Under the pieces are notes generated by a model. That model worked only from the letters and a program-made list of their open reading frames with translations, was not told the origin of the DNA and did no database searches. A stretch of 64,000 nt of DNA, taken from positions 372,001-436,000 of the forward strand of contig NZ_JPRO01000001.1 in the NCBI RefSeq assembly GCF_000737785.1, in the 5' to 3' direction. A program made the position numbers and the translations under genes. Origin of the DNA: Chryseobacterium luteum. Lineage in GTDB: Bacteria > Bacteroidota > Bacteroidia > Flavobacteriales > Weeksellaceae. Each line of letters starts with the position of its first letter. Positions within the stretch are counted from its first letter, which is position 1. Positions 42,943 to 51,910 of the stretch are shown here, in pieces.

Positions 42943-42972
42943 AAAAACCAATCTCACTGAGGTTGGTTTTTT
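42943..42972 (+). terminator. Terminator after the barrel gene
   Basis: AAAAACCAAtCTC pairs with GAGgTTGGTTTTTT around ACT, followed by a T run. It can also serve the facing DinB gene. Confidence 0.8.
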
Positions 42973-42993
42973 GTTTACAATACCTATTCGTAT

Positions 42994-43491
42994 CTAAAAC
43001 CCAGGATTATCCGCAGACGGTCCATAGCTTCCCGGCAGCGGAATACCGTTCATCCTGTAATAAACCCCGAGTTGTGCCCTGTGGTGGGTAATCTGGTTCA
43101 GGCTGTGACGGATCGATCCGTACTTGGACCATTTTGCCATTTCCTCACCGTTATTTTTCAAAGCCCATGTTTCGTTGAGGTCCTCTTCTTTAGCTTGGTC
43201 AAGGGCCTTCTGTGCAGATTTAAAATTCTCATCAAGAGTCTGTATAAGATCTTCTTTTGTGGAAAGATGCTTAGGCTGGAAATCACCTTTGGCAAAATCC
43301 AGATCCGAAGTTTTCAGCATCACATCCGGCCATCCGAAAATTTCCGAAATATGAGTGGCAAGAGGCATCATTTTCATGCTTTTCTCATGAGGGGCATAGT
43401 CATTTTTTCCTTCAGGATAGACTTCAAAAAATTTCCTGGTCGTGTCGTACTCAGTTTTAAGCTCATCTTTGAATTGTGATAAAGTATCCAT
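42994..43491 (-). CDS. DinB family protein
   Basis: 165 residues, the usual DinB four-helix size. His residues in the metal-binding positions are seen in PLATHISEIFGWP (about 45-58) and ITHHRAQLGVYYRMNGIPLPGSYGPS (about 131-156). Members are metal-dependent transferase or hydrolase relatives such as bacillithiol S-transferases; the reaction here is unknown. It lies on the opposite strand between the barrel gene and the GLPGLI gene. Confidence 0.85.
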   Translation of the reverse strand: MDTLSQFKDELKTEYDTTRKFFEVYPEGKNDYAPHEKSMKMMPLATHISEIFGWPDVMLKTSDLDFAKGDFQPKHLSTKEDLIQTLDENFKSAQKALDQAKEEDLNETWALKNNGEEMAKWSKYGSIRHSLNQITHHRAQLGVYYRMNGIPLPGSYGPSADNPGF

Positions 43492-43742
43492 AACATTTTG
43501 TTTTTAAATTACTTAAAGATAACACTTTTGAAACGGAAAATGTTTTAACGGAATTATAATTTATTCTCCAACGGATCCGGATGATCAATTTAATTTTCAG
43601 AAAATCCGGCTGTGTTTAATGGTCTACAGTCTGTACAGTACATCGTTGATGATCAGAAGTATACACCGGACTGAATAAAATTTTGAAAAAAAACTGTAAC
43701 ATATTTCAACAATTGATAACTAATTAGTAAACAGTTATTACA

Positions 43743-44651
43743 ATGAAAAAGCTATTTTCTGTATTCTTTATTGCTCTTTTCGCATTTACGTGGGCTCAGG
43801 ATTCCAAAGAATCGGCCAACCGTTTCTTCTACGAACTGACGTTTAAGCCGAAGAAAGATTCTACCAAGATGGATAAAGTAATTACCATTCTGGATATTAC
43901 AGACAAAAACAGATCAGTTTATCAGGATTATACAGTGATTGCACAGGATTCTATTATGAAAATTGAAATTGAAGCCATGCAGAAAGCGGGAGTCATGAAA
44001 GACCTGTCAAAAACCATTAAAACTCCTAAAATTTCAGCCAGAATATACAAGTCATATCCGGGCATGAAAGTTCAGTACGTGGACAAGATTGCCAATGGAT
44101 TTACACCAAGCAATATAGGCTATAGCGAAGACATCAAATTCAACTGGAATATCCTTAACGACAAACAAAAAATCGGTGAGTATAATGCTCAGAAAGCAAC
44201 CACTGAATTTGGCGGAAGAAAATGGATTGCCTGGTTCAGTACAGATTTACCATTTCAGGACGGACCTTACAAATTCTTTGGACTTCCGGGTTTGATCGTT
44301 AAAATTGAAGATGACCAGAAAAATTACTCCTGGGTGCTTCAGGGAAATAAGAAGATTAAAGATTATACGGAATACTCCTATATTGAAAACCTCATGCAGG
44401 CAAAAGGAGGAAAAGTGAATGAATTGACAAGAGAAAAATTTGAAAAGACCTTCAGCGATTTCAAAAAAGACCCTTTTGCATCCATAAGACCTATGATGAC
44501 ACAGGAAATGCTGTCTAAAACAGTTCCGGGAATGGATGGCACAGTTGGCGATATGGTGAAAAAACAGGAGAAGCAGTATAAAGATTTTTATAACGCCAAT
44601 GACAATCCCATAGAAATATCACCGGTACAGCAGGATAAAAAGAAAAAATAA
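43743..44651 (+). CDS. GLPGLI family secreted protein
   Basis: 302 residues. A signal peptide (about 1-18, ending TWAQ) and the family-defining motif FFGLPGLIVKIEDD near 180 are seen, with preceding GRKWIAWFSTDLPFQDGPYKF. GLPGLI proteins occur with outer-membrane barrels in Bacteroidota and their function is unknown. It lies downstream of such a barrel, separated by the inverted DinB gene. Confidence 0.92.
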   Translation: MKKLFSVFFIALFAFTWAQDSKESANRFFYELTFKPKKDSTKMDKVITILDITDKNRSVYQDYTVIAQDSIMKIEIEAMQKAGVMKDLSKTIKTPKISARIYKSYPGMKVQYVDKIANGFTPSNIGYSEDIKFNWNILNDKQKIGEYNAQKATTEFGGRKWIAWFSTDLPFQDGPYKFFGLPGLIVKIEDDQKNYSWVLQGNKKIKDYTEYSYIENLMQAKGGKVNELTREKFEKTFSDFKKDPFASIRPMMTQEMLSKTVPGMDGTVGDMVKKQEKQYKDFYNANDNPIEISPVQQDKKKK

Positions 44652-44680
44652 GCTTCATATCAACTAAATTATATTTTTAA

Positions 44681-44716
44681 AATCAACCCGGATGCAGCAA
44701 TGCATTTGGGTTGATT
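44681..44716 (+). terminator. Terminator after the GLPGLI gene
   Basis: AATCAACCC pairs with GGGTTGATT across an inner ATGCA/TGCAT stem. The tail TTCTTTC is moderately T-rich. Confidence 0.7.
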
Positions 44717-44758
44717 TCTTTCATACCCTGTCGTTATTTAGATTAAATTTAAATAGCG

Positions 44759-44767
44759 TATATTTGC
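44759..44767 (+). promoter_or_regulatory. -7 promoter element of feoAB
   Basis: TATATTTGC matches the Bacteroidota -7 element, 19 bp before the feoA TTG start. No Fur box was identified with confidence. Confidence 0.5.
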
Positions 44768-44786
44768 CCCTACAAAAAATCCGGCT

Positions 44787-45041
44787 TTGAAAGAGATTAA
44801 CTTACATAAATTAAGCGGTTTCCCTAAAAACAAAATGGGGAAGATTTTGGGTTATGATAACGATCACCTGAGAATGCCCAACAAGATCATAGAAATGGGA
44901 CTTCTGCCGGAAACCGTTTTCAGGATATTGTACCAGGCGCCTTTCAATGGCCCCATGTATGTAGAATTTGGAGAGGAAAAAAGCCGTATCGCCCTTCGTG
45001 AAGAAGAGGGAGACTATATCATTGTTGAAGAATTGAATTAA
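44787..45041 (+). CDS. feoA: FeoA ferrous iron transport protein
   Basis: 84 residues, an SH3-like FeoA domain. Start: a TTG at 44787 gives LKEINLHKLSGFPKN, with no ATG at a suitable place. The segments RMPNKIIEMGLLPETVFRILYQAPFNGPMYVEFG and IALREEEGDYIIVEEL match the family. FeoA assists FeoB at the inner membrane. Its TAA overlaps the feoB ATG (TAATG). Confidence 0.9.
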   Translation: MKEINLHKLSGFPKNKMGKILGYDNDHLRMPNKIIEMGLLPETVFRILYQAPFNGPMYVEFGEEKSRIALREEEGDYIIVEELN

Positions 45042-47074
45042 TGCAGGAAAATAAGAAAAAACAGGTCCTTTTAGTCGGGAATCCTAATGTAGGGAAGTCT
45101 ACGGTTTTCAATGCACTGTGCAACAAAAAGCAGAAGACAGGAAACTACGCAGGGGTTACCGTTGCGAGCCATTCCGGGAATTATACCTATAAAAATGAAG
45201 AGGTTGAGGTGATCGACCTGCCGGGCTCGTACAGCGTCTATCCAAGCTCAGAAGACGAAGCTATTTTTTCCAAATTTCTTATTGACGAGCAGAAAAACTA
45301 TGAAGGCGTTATCTATATCCTTGAAGCACTAAGCTTAAAAAGAGGATTGCTTCTCTTCCAGCAGATACAGGACCTGGGTATACCCATGATCTTGGTGGTC
45401 AACCAGATCGATCAGGCAGAAAGAAGAGGAATTACCATTGATATTCAGAAATTTTCAGATGCTTTAGGCATTAAAATTATTCAGACCAATGCCAAAGAAC
45501 AAATTGGAATAGAGGAGATCAAAGAAGCTGTCCTGAAAAATGGATTTAAAAAAGCAGACAGCATCTCCTTTGAAACACCGAACGAACACAAAGATTTTAT
45601 TCAGAAAATAGCGGCCCACAAAGGTCTGGACAATGAATATAAAGCCTGGATGAGCCTTTCCCTGGGCTCTGATCCCGGAAGAATAGAATCAATAAAAGAC
45701 CTGCTGAATGAGCGGGATGCCAAAAGCCTGGTTCCGAAACGGCTTCAGGTTCAGGAAACCGTAAGAAGGTATCAGGCCGTAGATAAAATATTAGCAGATG
45801 TAATCTCTAAAAAAGCCCAGTTCAAAGAGCTTTTAACAGAAAAATTAGATAAAGTCCTGGTTCATAAATTCTGGGGTTATGTCGTTTTCATGCTTATCCT
45901 GCTGATTATTTTCCAAAGCGTTTTCTTCCTTGCAGAATATCCGATGAACTGGATAGATGATTCCTTTTCATGGCTGGCTGCCTTTACAAGAGAACACCTG
46001 CCGGAAGGCCCCGTCAATTCATTGATTTCAAGCGGAATTATTCCCGGAATCGGAGGAATTGTGGTATTTGCACCACAGATCGGGATTTTACTATACTTCC
46101 TTTACCTGCTGGAAGATTCAGGATATATGGCCAGGGTGGTATTCCTCATGGACAGGCTGCTCCGACCTTTTGGACTGAATGGGAAAAGTATTGTACCGCT
46201 TGTGTCGGGAACGGCCTGCGCCATTCCCGCTGTGATTTCTACAAGAAATATCGAAAATGTAAAAGAAAGGCTGCTCACCATCCTTGTTACCCCGTTTATG
46301 ACCTGTTCTGCAAGACTTCCGGTCTACAGTATTATTATAGGGCTCATTATTTCAGACGGATCCGTCCTGGGAATCAAGTATAAAGCACTGGTGCTGATGG
46401 GGATGTACCTTTTAGGTTTCCTTGTGGCACTGTTTTCAGCAGCAGTTTTGAAAAGATTTATCAAAAATAAAGACAAGACCTACCTTGTAATGGATCTGCC
46501 TACCTATAAAAAACCGCTTTTTGGATACGATCTTAAAATGGTTCTGGGTAAAGTTTGGGATTTCGTTACAGGAGCAGGGAAGATTATTTTTATTGTGAGC
46601 ATCATTGTGTGGTTTTTAAGCTATTTCGGACCTAAACAGAACCCCGGTCAATTTGTAGCAACAAATGTAAAGCTAGACCATTCCTATCTTGCCAAAATGG
46701 GTAAGGGAATTGAACCCCTTATCGCACCTCTTGGTTACGACTGGAAAATGGGAGTGGGAATTCTGACAAGTTTTGTTGCAAGAGAAGTTTTCGTGGGAAC
46801 CATGTCCACGCTGTACAGCCTTGAAGACGATGCTCCCGAAGTAAAAGTGATCGATAAAATGAGAAGAGACGTAAAACCTGATGGAGAAAAAGTTTTCAGC
46901 TTTGCAACAGGAATTTCCGTACTTTTATTTTATGCATTTGCAATGCAGTGTGTTTCCACACTTGCAGTAGTCTACAGAGAAACCAAAAGCTGGAAATGGA
47001 CCGGCTTCCAGGTTGTGATGATGACCGGTTTGGCCTATTTTGTGTCGTTAATAGCCTATCAGATTTTAAAATAA
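45041..47074 (+). CDS. feoB: FeoB ferrous iron permease
   Basis: 677 residues. The N-terminal G domain has GNPNVGKST (13-21), DLPGSYS and NQIDQAE. The membrane part (about 270-675) has the Feo Gate motifs, including the segment SGTACAIPAVISTRNIENVKERLLTI. FeoB takes up Fe(II) under low oxygen or reducing conditions. The stop overlaps the ATG of a small Cys-rich gene (TAATG), completing a three-gene operon. Confidence 0.97.
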   Translation: MQENKKKQVLLVGNPNVGKSTVFNALCNKKQKTGNYAGVTVASHSGNYTYKNEEVEVIDLPGSYSVYPSSEDEAIFSKFLIDEQKNYEGVIYILEALSLKRGLLLFQQIQDLGIPMILVVNQIDQAERRGITIDIQKFSDALGIKIIQTNAKEQIGIEEIKEAVLKNGFKKADSISFETPNEHKDFIQKIAAHKGLDNEYKAWMSLSLGSDPGRIESIKDLLNERDAKSLVPKRLQVQETVRRYQAVDKILADVISKKAQFKELLTEKLDKVLVHKFWGYVVFMLILLIIFQSVFFLAEYPMNWIDDSFSWLAAFTREHLPEGPVNSLISSGIIPGIGGIVVFAPQIGILLYFLYLLEDSGYMARVVFLMDRLLRPFGLNGKSIVPLVSGTACAIPAVISTRNIENVKERLLTILVTPFMTCSARLPVYSIIIGLIISDGSVLGIKYKALVLMGMYLLGFLVALFSAAVLKRFIKNKDKTYLVMDLPTYKKPLFGYDLKMVLGKVWDFVTGAGKIIFIVSIIVWFLSYFGPKQNPGQFVATNVKLDHSYLAKMGKGIEPLIAPLGYDWKMGVGILTSFVAREVFVGTMSTLYSLEDDAPEVKVIDKMRRDVKPDGEKVFSFATGISVLLFYAFAMQCVSTLAVVYRETKSWKWTGFQVVMMTGLAYFVSLIAYQILK

Positions 47075-47226
47075 TGGATACCTCGTTAATTTTTCAGTAC
47101 ATCATTATCATATTGGTCGTTGCATTTGCCTGTTACTCCCTGTTTAAAGTACTCAGAAAGAACTTTGCACCGAAAAAATTCAGCTCCAAAAGGACCAAGT
47201 GCGACAAAGACTGCGGATGCTCATAA
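47074..47226 (+). CDS. FeoB-associated Cys-rich membrane protein
   Basis: 50 residues from the ATG overlapping the feoB stop. One membrane helix (about 6-28, IFQYIIIILVVAFACYSLFKVL) precedes a basic tail ending KCDKDCGCS, with three cysteines in a metal-binding-like cluster. This matches the FeoB-associated Cys-rich membrane protein family (the FeoC position in this phylum). A longer in-frame reading starting inside feoB is rejected, because the translation overlap fixes the start. Confidence 0.75.
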   Translation: MDTSLIFQYIIIILVVAFACYSLFKVLRKNFAPKKFSSKRTKCDKDCGCS

Positions 47227-47295
47227 TCCTGTTTTTAAGCTTATAATTGAAAAAATTGTAGTAATTTCATTTTTTAATACTAAAACCATTTCGAT

Positions 47296-48321
47296 TTGAG
47301 CCCGAAATCAGCAGCTGTCTTTTTACTCTCTCTTCTGGCCGTTTTGGCAAAAGCCCAGGTTGATACTGCCAGAATCAAGTCCTATGCAGATCAGATAATG
47401 GTCCGCATAAATCTTGATACCAATGTTGAAAATTACATTTTTACGGAAGGCCCGGAGGATAACCCCTTAGAAACCATTTTTTCGATCAATAACAAAACAA
47501 GAGCTTCTTTTTCTGTTGATTACAGAATTATAAGTGCAACTATTTCATTTACCCCCGGTTTTCTTCCGGGAAATAATGACGATGCACTCAAGGGCAATAG
47601 CTCTTATACAGACCTGAGATTCAGGTTTTTTCCCAAAAAGTTTATTCAGACCGTTTACTACAAAAATGTAAAAGGATTTTACATGGAAAACATGAGTGAC
47701 TTTTTCCCGGAATGGAAAGAAGGAACGGATCCGTACCTCCAGTTTCCTGATCTTAGAGTTCAGAGCTTCGGGGGATCTACTGCCTATGTACTCAAAGATA
47801 ATTTTTCCCTCAAAAGCATTTATACACAGGGCGAATGGCAGAAAGAAAGCCGCGGGAGCTGGGTTCCTTTCGTGGATTATGACCTTTCTGTATTCAGAGA
47901 TATTTTAAACAGGCAGAAAAGTAAAGAGACCCAGTACAGCTTCGGAGCCAATATGGGCTATTTTTACAATTGGGTACTGGGTGCCGGAAAAAGAGTAAAT
48001 ATTGCGCCCAATATCTCACTGGGACTGGGTGGAATGTTTTCCAACAGCTGGGATATTCGTGATGACGGGACAAAATTCAATAAAGAAAATACCCAATACC
48101 TGACCCTGAGATTTGCGGCAGGCCTTCATATAGGATACAATACAGACCGGTTTCTGTTCGGAGGAAAATTTAATGTAAACGCATATGCTTACAATGAGGA
48201 TAACCAGAATGTACAAAACAATAACGTGTACGGCTTGCTTTATATAGGTTACCGTTTTCCACCACCGAAGGCTGTACAAAGAAATTACGACAAGATCCGG
48301 GAAAAGATACCTGTTTTATAA
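47296..48321 (+). CDS. Outer-membrane protein, DUF4421-like
   Basis: 341 residues from a TTG at 47296. A signal peptide (about 1-22, ending AKAQ) is followed by a repeated aromatic/alternating pattern (ASFSVDYRIISATISFTPGF, SFGANMGYFYNWVLGAG, SLGLGGMFSNSWDIRDDGT) of a beta-barrel, as in DUF4421. Substrate and role are unknown. It is a monocistronic unit between the feo operon and glmM. Confidence 0.6.
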   Translation: MSPKSAAVFLLSLLAVLAKAQVDTARIKSYADQIMVRINLDTNVENYIFTEGPEDNPLETIFSINNKTRASFSVDYRIISATISFTPGFLPGNNDDALKGNSSYTDLRFRFFPKKFIQTVYYKNVKGFYMENMSDFFPEWKEGTDPYLQFPDLRVQSFGGSTAYVLKDNFSLKSIYTQGEWQKESRGSWVPFVDYDLSVFRDILNRQKSKETQYSFGANMGYFYNWVLGAGKRVNIAPNISLGLGGMFSNSWDIRDDGTKFNKENTQYLTLRFAAGLHIGYNTDRFLFGGKFNVNAYAYNEDNQNVQNNNVYGLLYIGYRFPPPKAVQRNYDKIREKIPVL

Positions 48322-48383
48322 CTTATAAGTCTTTTAAGTATCTTTGCCAAGAATAAAAACCAATTAAATAAAATAAGAACAGA

Positions 48384-49766
48384 ATGTCATTAATAAAATC
48401 TATTTCAGGGATCAGAGGGACAATCGGCGGAAAAGTAAATGATAACTTGACGCCTCTGGATGTAGTGAAATTTGCATCTGCGTTCGGAACCTGGCTTCAG
48501 AATACACAGAATAAAAAGAATTTAACCCTGGTCATAGGAAGAGACGCCAGAATTTCCGGGGAAATGGTTTCCTCTCTGGTTAGTGCAACTTTACAGGGTC
48601 TTGGGATCAATGTTGTTGATTTAGGACTTTCCACCACTCCGACTGTCGAAATAATGGTTCCGGAACTGAAAGCAGACGGAGGAATCATTCTTACCGCTTC
48701 CCACAATCCAAAACAGTGGAATGCTCTTAAGCTGCTGAACGGCAAAGGAGAATTCATCAGCGGAGATGACGGGGCAAAAGTCCTTGCTCTGGCTGAAAGT
48801 GAAGATTTCAATTACGCAGAAGTGGATGACCTTGGAAAATATGAAACAAGAGATGATGCTTTTGATATTCATATTCAGCAGATTTTAGAATTACCGATGG
48901 TAGATGTTGAAGCCATTAAAGCTAAAAAATTCAAAATCGTTCTCGATGCCGTAAATTCTACAGGAGGAATTGCAATTCCAATGCTGCTGGACAAATTGGG
49001 CTGCGAGACTATAAAATTATACTGCGAACCGAACGGACAGTTCCCACACAACCCTGAACCTTTGAAAGAGCATTTGGGAGATATCTGTGAGCTTGTAAAA
49101 AAAGAAAGTGCAGATGTAGGAATTGTTGTAGATCCGGATGTAGACAGATTGGCCTTAATTGATGAAAAAGGCGAAATGTTCGGGGAAGAATATACCCTGG
49201 TTGCCGTAGCAGATTATTTACTGAAACATAAAAAAGGCGTTGCTGTGTCAAACCTTTCTTCAAGCCGTGCATTGAGAGATGTTGCCAGAAGCCACGATTC
49301 AGAATACTTTGCCAGTGCTGTAGGAGAAGTGAACGTAGTAAACCTTATGAAAGAGAAAAATGCTGTGATCGGAGGAGAAGGAAACGGAGGAATTATCTAT
49401 CCTGACCTTCATTATGGAAGAGATTCTTTGGTAGGTGCTGCATTGTTCTTAACCCATCTAGCAAAAGAAAACAAAACAGTTTCCCAGCTGAGAGCCGGAT
49501 ATCCGGAATATTTCATGGGTAAAAAGAAGATAGAGCTTACCCCGGAGATTAATGTAGATGATATTTTAGCCAAAATGGAAAAAGAATATCAGAATGAAGA
49601 AGTTTCCACGGTAGATGGCGTTAAGATCGACTTTGAAAAGAACTGGGTGCATCTGAGAAAATCCAATACGGAACCCATCATCAGAATCTACACCGAGGCC
49701 CACTCACAGGAAGAAGCCGATAAGCTTGGAGATGATATTATTGCTAAAATCAAATCTTTAATTTAA
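48384..49766 (+). CDS. glmM: Phosphoglucosamine mutase
   Basis: 460 residues, the normal size for the phosphohexomutase family. The phosphoserine motif is TASHNPKQWNALK (Ser near 100), the Mg loop VDPDVDRLAL (DxDxD near 250), the sugar-binding GEGNGGI near 335 and the phosphate-binding RKSNTEPIIRIYTEA near 425. It converts glucosamine-6-phosphate to glucosamine-1-phosphate for UDP-GlcNAc. Related enzymes with phosphomannomutase activity look similar; assignment to GlmM follows the motif set, with moderate certainty. Confidence 0.85.
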   Translation: MSLIKSISGIRGTIGGKVNDNLTPLDVVKFASAFGTWLQNTQNKKNLTLVIGRDARISGEMVSSLVSATLQGLGINVVDLGLSTTPTVEIMVPELKADGGIILTASHNPKQWNALKLLNGKGEFISGDDGAKVLALAESEDFNYAEVDDLGKYETRDDAFDIHIQQILELPMVDVEAIKAKKFKIVLDAVNSTGGIAIPMLLDKLGCETIKLYCEPNGQFPHNPEPLKEHLGDICELVKKESADVGIVVDPDVDRLALIDEKGEMFGEEYTLVAVADYLLKHKKGVAVSNLSSSRALRDVARSHDSEYFASAVGEVNVVNLMKEKNAVIGGEGNGGIIYPDLHYGRDSLVGAALFLTHLAKENKTVSQLRAGYPEYFMGKKKIELTPEINVDDILAKMEKEYQNEEVSTVDGVKIDFEKNWVHLRKSNTEPIIRIYTEAHSQEEADKLGDDIIAKIKSLI

Positions 49767-49773
49767 ACAGAAC

Positions 49774-49805
49774 AGAACGGAACAGAAATGCTCCGTTCTT
49801 TTTTT
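49774..49805 (+). terminator. Terminator after glmM
   Basis: AGAACGGA pairs with TCCGTTCT across a 10-base loop and is followed by a T run. Confidence 0.8.
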
Positions 49806-50111
49806 ACAGAAATTTACTTTCAAAAATTCTCTGAAAATTTGATAAAAAACAGGCCTGGAGTGTCGGAATTATGAGTGGCAAAAGACTCGCTGTGATTATT
49901 TAACCACAATTTCCGTTTTTTATCCACAATCCTTTTATCTCTTTTCTTTTTTTACTATCTTTAATATAGAAATTTATGAAAAATTAATTCAAAAAAAAGT
50001 TGCAACTTTGCATAAACATTTGAATTTCAGTTTCAGAGGTTATTATTAATTAATAAAGTTTGCCGAGGTTTGTAAGTATATTCAGACATCGGGCCGACAA
50101 AGACAACACTA
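49806..50111. other. 306-bp gap with DnaA-box-like 9-mers
   Basis: No gene. TTATCCACA (49920-49928), a perfect consensus DnaA box, and TTAACCACA (49900-49908) lie 20 bp apart. A TTTGC motif at about 50008-50012 could belong to the promoter of the TPR gene. The rest is AT-rich with nothing else seen. Confidence 0.4.
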
Positions 50112-51494
50112 TTGGAAGAGTATTTTGGAAATGAACTTGTAAAAAAGTTCGAGGAAATGATGGAAAATAATGATGAATTCTACTTCGATACCGAAGAGTT
50201 AGAAGACATTATTGTTTATTATTTGGAGCTGGGTGATTTTAACTACGCAGACAATGCCGTTAACTATGGCCTGAAGCTTCATCCCAATTCATTGGATATC
50301 AAGATCAAAAGACTTGAGATTCTTTTGGAATGGGAAGATTATAATACCGCAAAAGAACTCATTGACGAACTAAAAGGCTCATCAATGGAAAATACAGACT
50401 TTATGGTCTGCTACGCGAAGTATTATTCGAACCTGGGAAACCCCAGAAAAGCCATTGACATCTGCAAAAAAGCTTTAGAACTGCAGGAAGAAGAGAACTT
50501 CCTTCACAACTTTATTGCAGACGAATATGTAAATTTGGGAGACCCCTTTAACGCTCTTAAACATTACAGAAAAGCTCTGAAAGAAGATCCTACGGATGAA
50601 TATTCACTTGAAAACTGTATGATCTGTTTCAGCGACCTGAATAAGAGCGAGGAGGCTATTGCCTTTCTTAATGAATATTTAGATGAATTTGCCTATTCCG
50701 AAACCGCATGGTTCGAATACGGACAGTTCTACTTCAACAGAAAGAATTATGAAGAAGCCATAAAAGGATATGATTATCTGCTGGCCATTAATTCAAGTTC
50801 TGTAGGAGTATATGCTAACAAAGCAGCATGCTACGAAGCCTTAGGACAATATCAGAAGGCAGTAGAAGTATATGAGGAAATGCTTGAGCTTGAATATACC
50901 AAAGCATTTACATTTTACAAGATAGGATTGTGTTATAAAGCACAGAAACAGTCCATAATGGCACTTAATGCATTCCAGAGATCGTTGAGAGAAGACCCGC
51001 AGTTTTATCTTGCGATGATGGAGCAGTCTTATCTGTATGAAGAAATGGGAGGTATGAAAGAAGCGCTGCATTTTGCAATAGAAGCCACCCAGCTCAATGA
51101 CAGTAACCTTGACTATCAGAAAAGGCTGGCGTTTCTGTTAATTGATTCCGGAAAATTTGAAGAAAGCCTTTCCTGCCTGAAAAAGCTGGTGGATGCCGAA
51201 CCTTCAAGATTTTACAACTGGTATGCCTATTCAGAAGTACTGATGCTTCTTGGAGAATATGAAGAAGCAGTAACTATTCTGAACAACGCCATCAAGGTAC
51301 ATGACAGAGCTGAACTTTATTATCAGCTCAGCAACTGTTATTTCAATCTGAGAAATCCGGAAAAAGGGACAGAATCCCTTCAGAAAGCTTTAAGCATAGA
51401 TTCATCTCTGGCTACGGATATGCAGAAGAAATATCCCTTTATTAAAGATGAGGTGAAGAAAGTCAAAGCCAAAGTGAAAAAGAAAAATTCTTAG
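50112..51494 (+). CDS. Tetratricopeptide repeat protein, cytoplasmic
   Basis: 460 residues from a TTG at 50112 (N-terminus then EEYFGNELVKKFEEMMENNDE); an internal ATG 15 codons later would lose the conserved-looking start. About ten TPR units of 34 residues fill the protein (for example ALKHYRKALKEDPTDEYSL and EEAVTILNNAIKVHDRAELYYQLSNCYFNL). There is no signal peptide. The C-terminus is Lys-rich. It is probably a scaffold in protein complexes; the partner is unknown. Confidence 0.75.
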   Translation: MEEYFGNELVKKFEEMMENNDEFYFDTEELEDIIVYYLELGDFNYADNAVNYGLKLHPNSLDIKIKRLEILLEWEDYNTAKELIDELKGSSMENTDFMVCYAKYYSNLGNPRKAIDICKKALELQEEENFLHNFIADEYVNLGDPFNALKHYRKALKEDPTDEYSLENCMICFSDLNKSEEAIAFLNEYLDEFAYSETAWFEYGQFYFNRKNYEEAIKGYDYLLAINSSSVGVYANKAACYEALGQYQKAVEVYEEMLELEYTKAFTFYKIGLCYKAQKQSIMALNAFQRSLREDPQFYLAMMEQSYLYEEMGGMKEALHFAIEATQLNDSNLDYQKRLAFLLIDSGKFEESLSCLKKLVDAEPSRFYNWYAYSEVLMLLGEYEEAVTILNNAIKVHDRAELYYQLSNCYFNLRNPEKGTESLQKALSIDSSLATDMQKKYPFIKDEVKKVKAKVKKKNS

Positions 51495-51591
51495 GAAGTT
51501 GGAAGAGAGGGAATTTAAGATCGAAAGATCTGCCTTAATTCTCTTTAGCAGCTTAAAATTCTTAATGGTTTAAATTAAAATCAATAATAAT

Positions 51592-51617
51592 AAATCCTGT
51601 AGCAATGCAGGATTTTT
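51592..51617 (+). terminator. Terminator after the TPR gene
   Basis: AAATCCTG pairs with CAGGATTT across an 8-base loop and ends in TTTTTATTTT. Confidence 0.7.
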
Positions 51618-51910
51618 ATTTTAATCCAAGTTTTGAGTAAATAATATAGTACGTTCAACAGCTCAATTAGGAGTGAAATGTAAAACTTGAAGAAAAATTA
51701 ACCTGCTTTTAACACGAAACCTAGTTCTGATATTATAAATTGATACAAAGAGGATTCAATTGCATTGATTTAAAGCGAACGTTTATCCACGAACTTAATC
51801 AGCGGTTTTGCTTTCCTCCAAGTAAAAAGCATTTTTCATAAACCCTTGCGTGAACATGAATTAAAAGCAAAAATGTTTTTTCCAGCCACTCACCATATAA
51901 AGAGTGGAAC
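51618..51910. other. Gap between the TPR gene and the EamA gene
   Basis: No gene or promoter seen for the minus-strand neighbour, whose 3' end it contains. A piece at 51841-51875 contains CCTTGCGTG, a possible copy of a degenerate intergenic repeat discussed in the findings. Confidence 0.35.
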
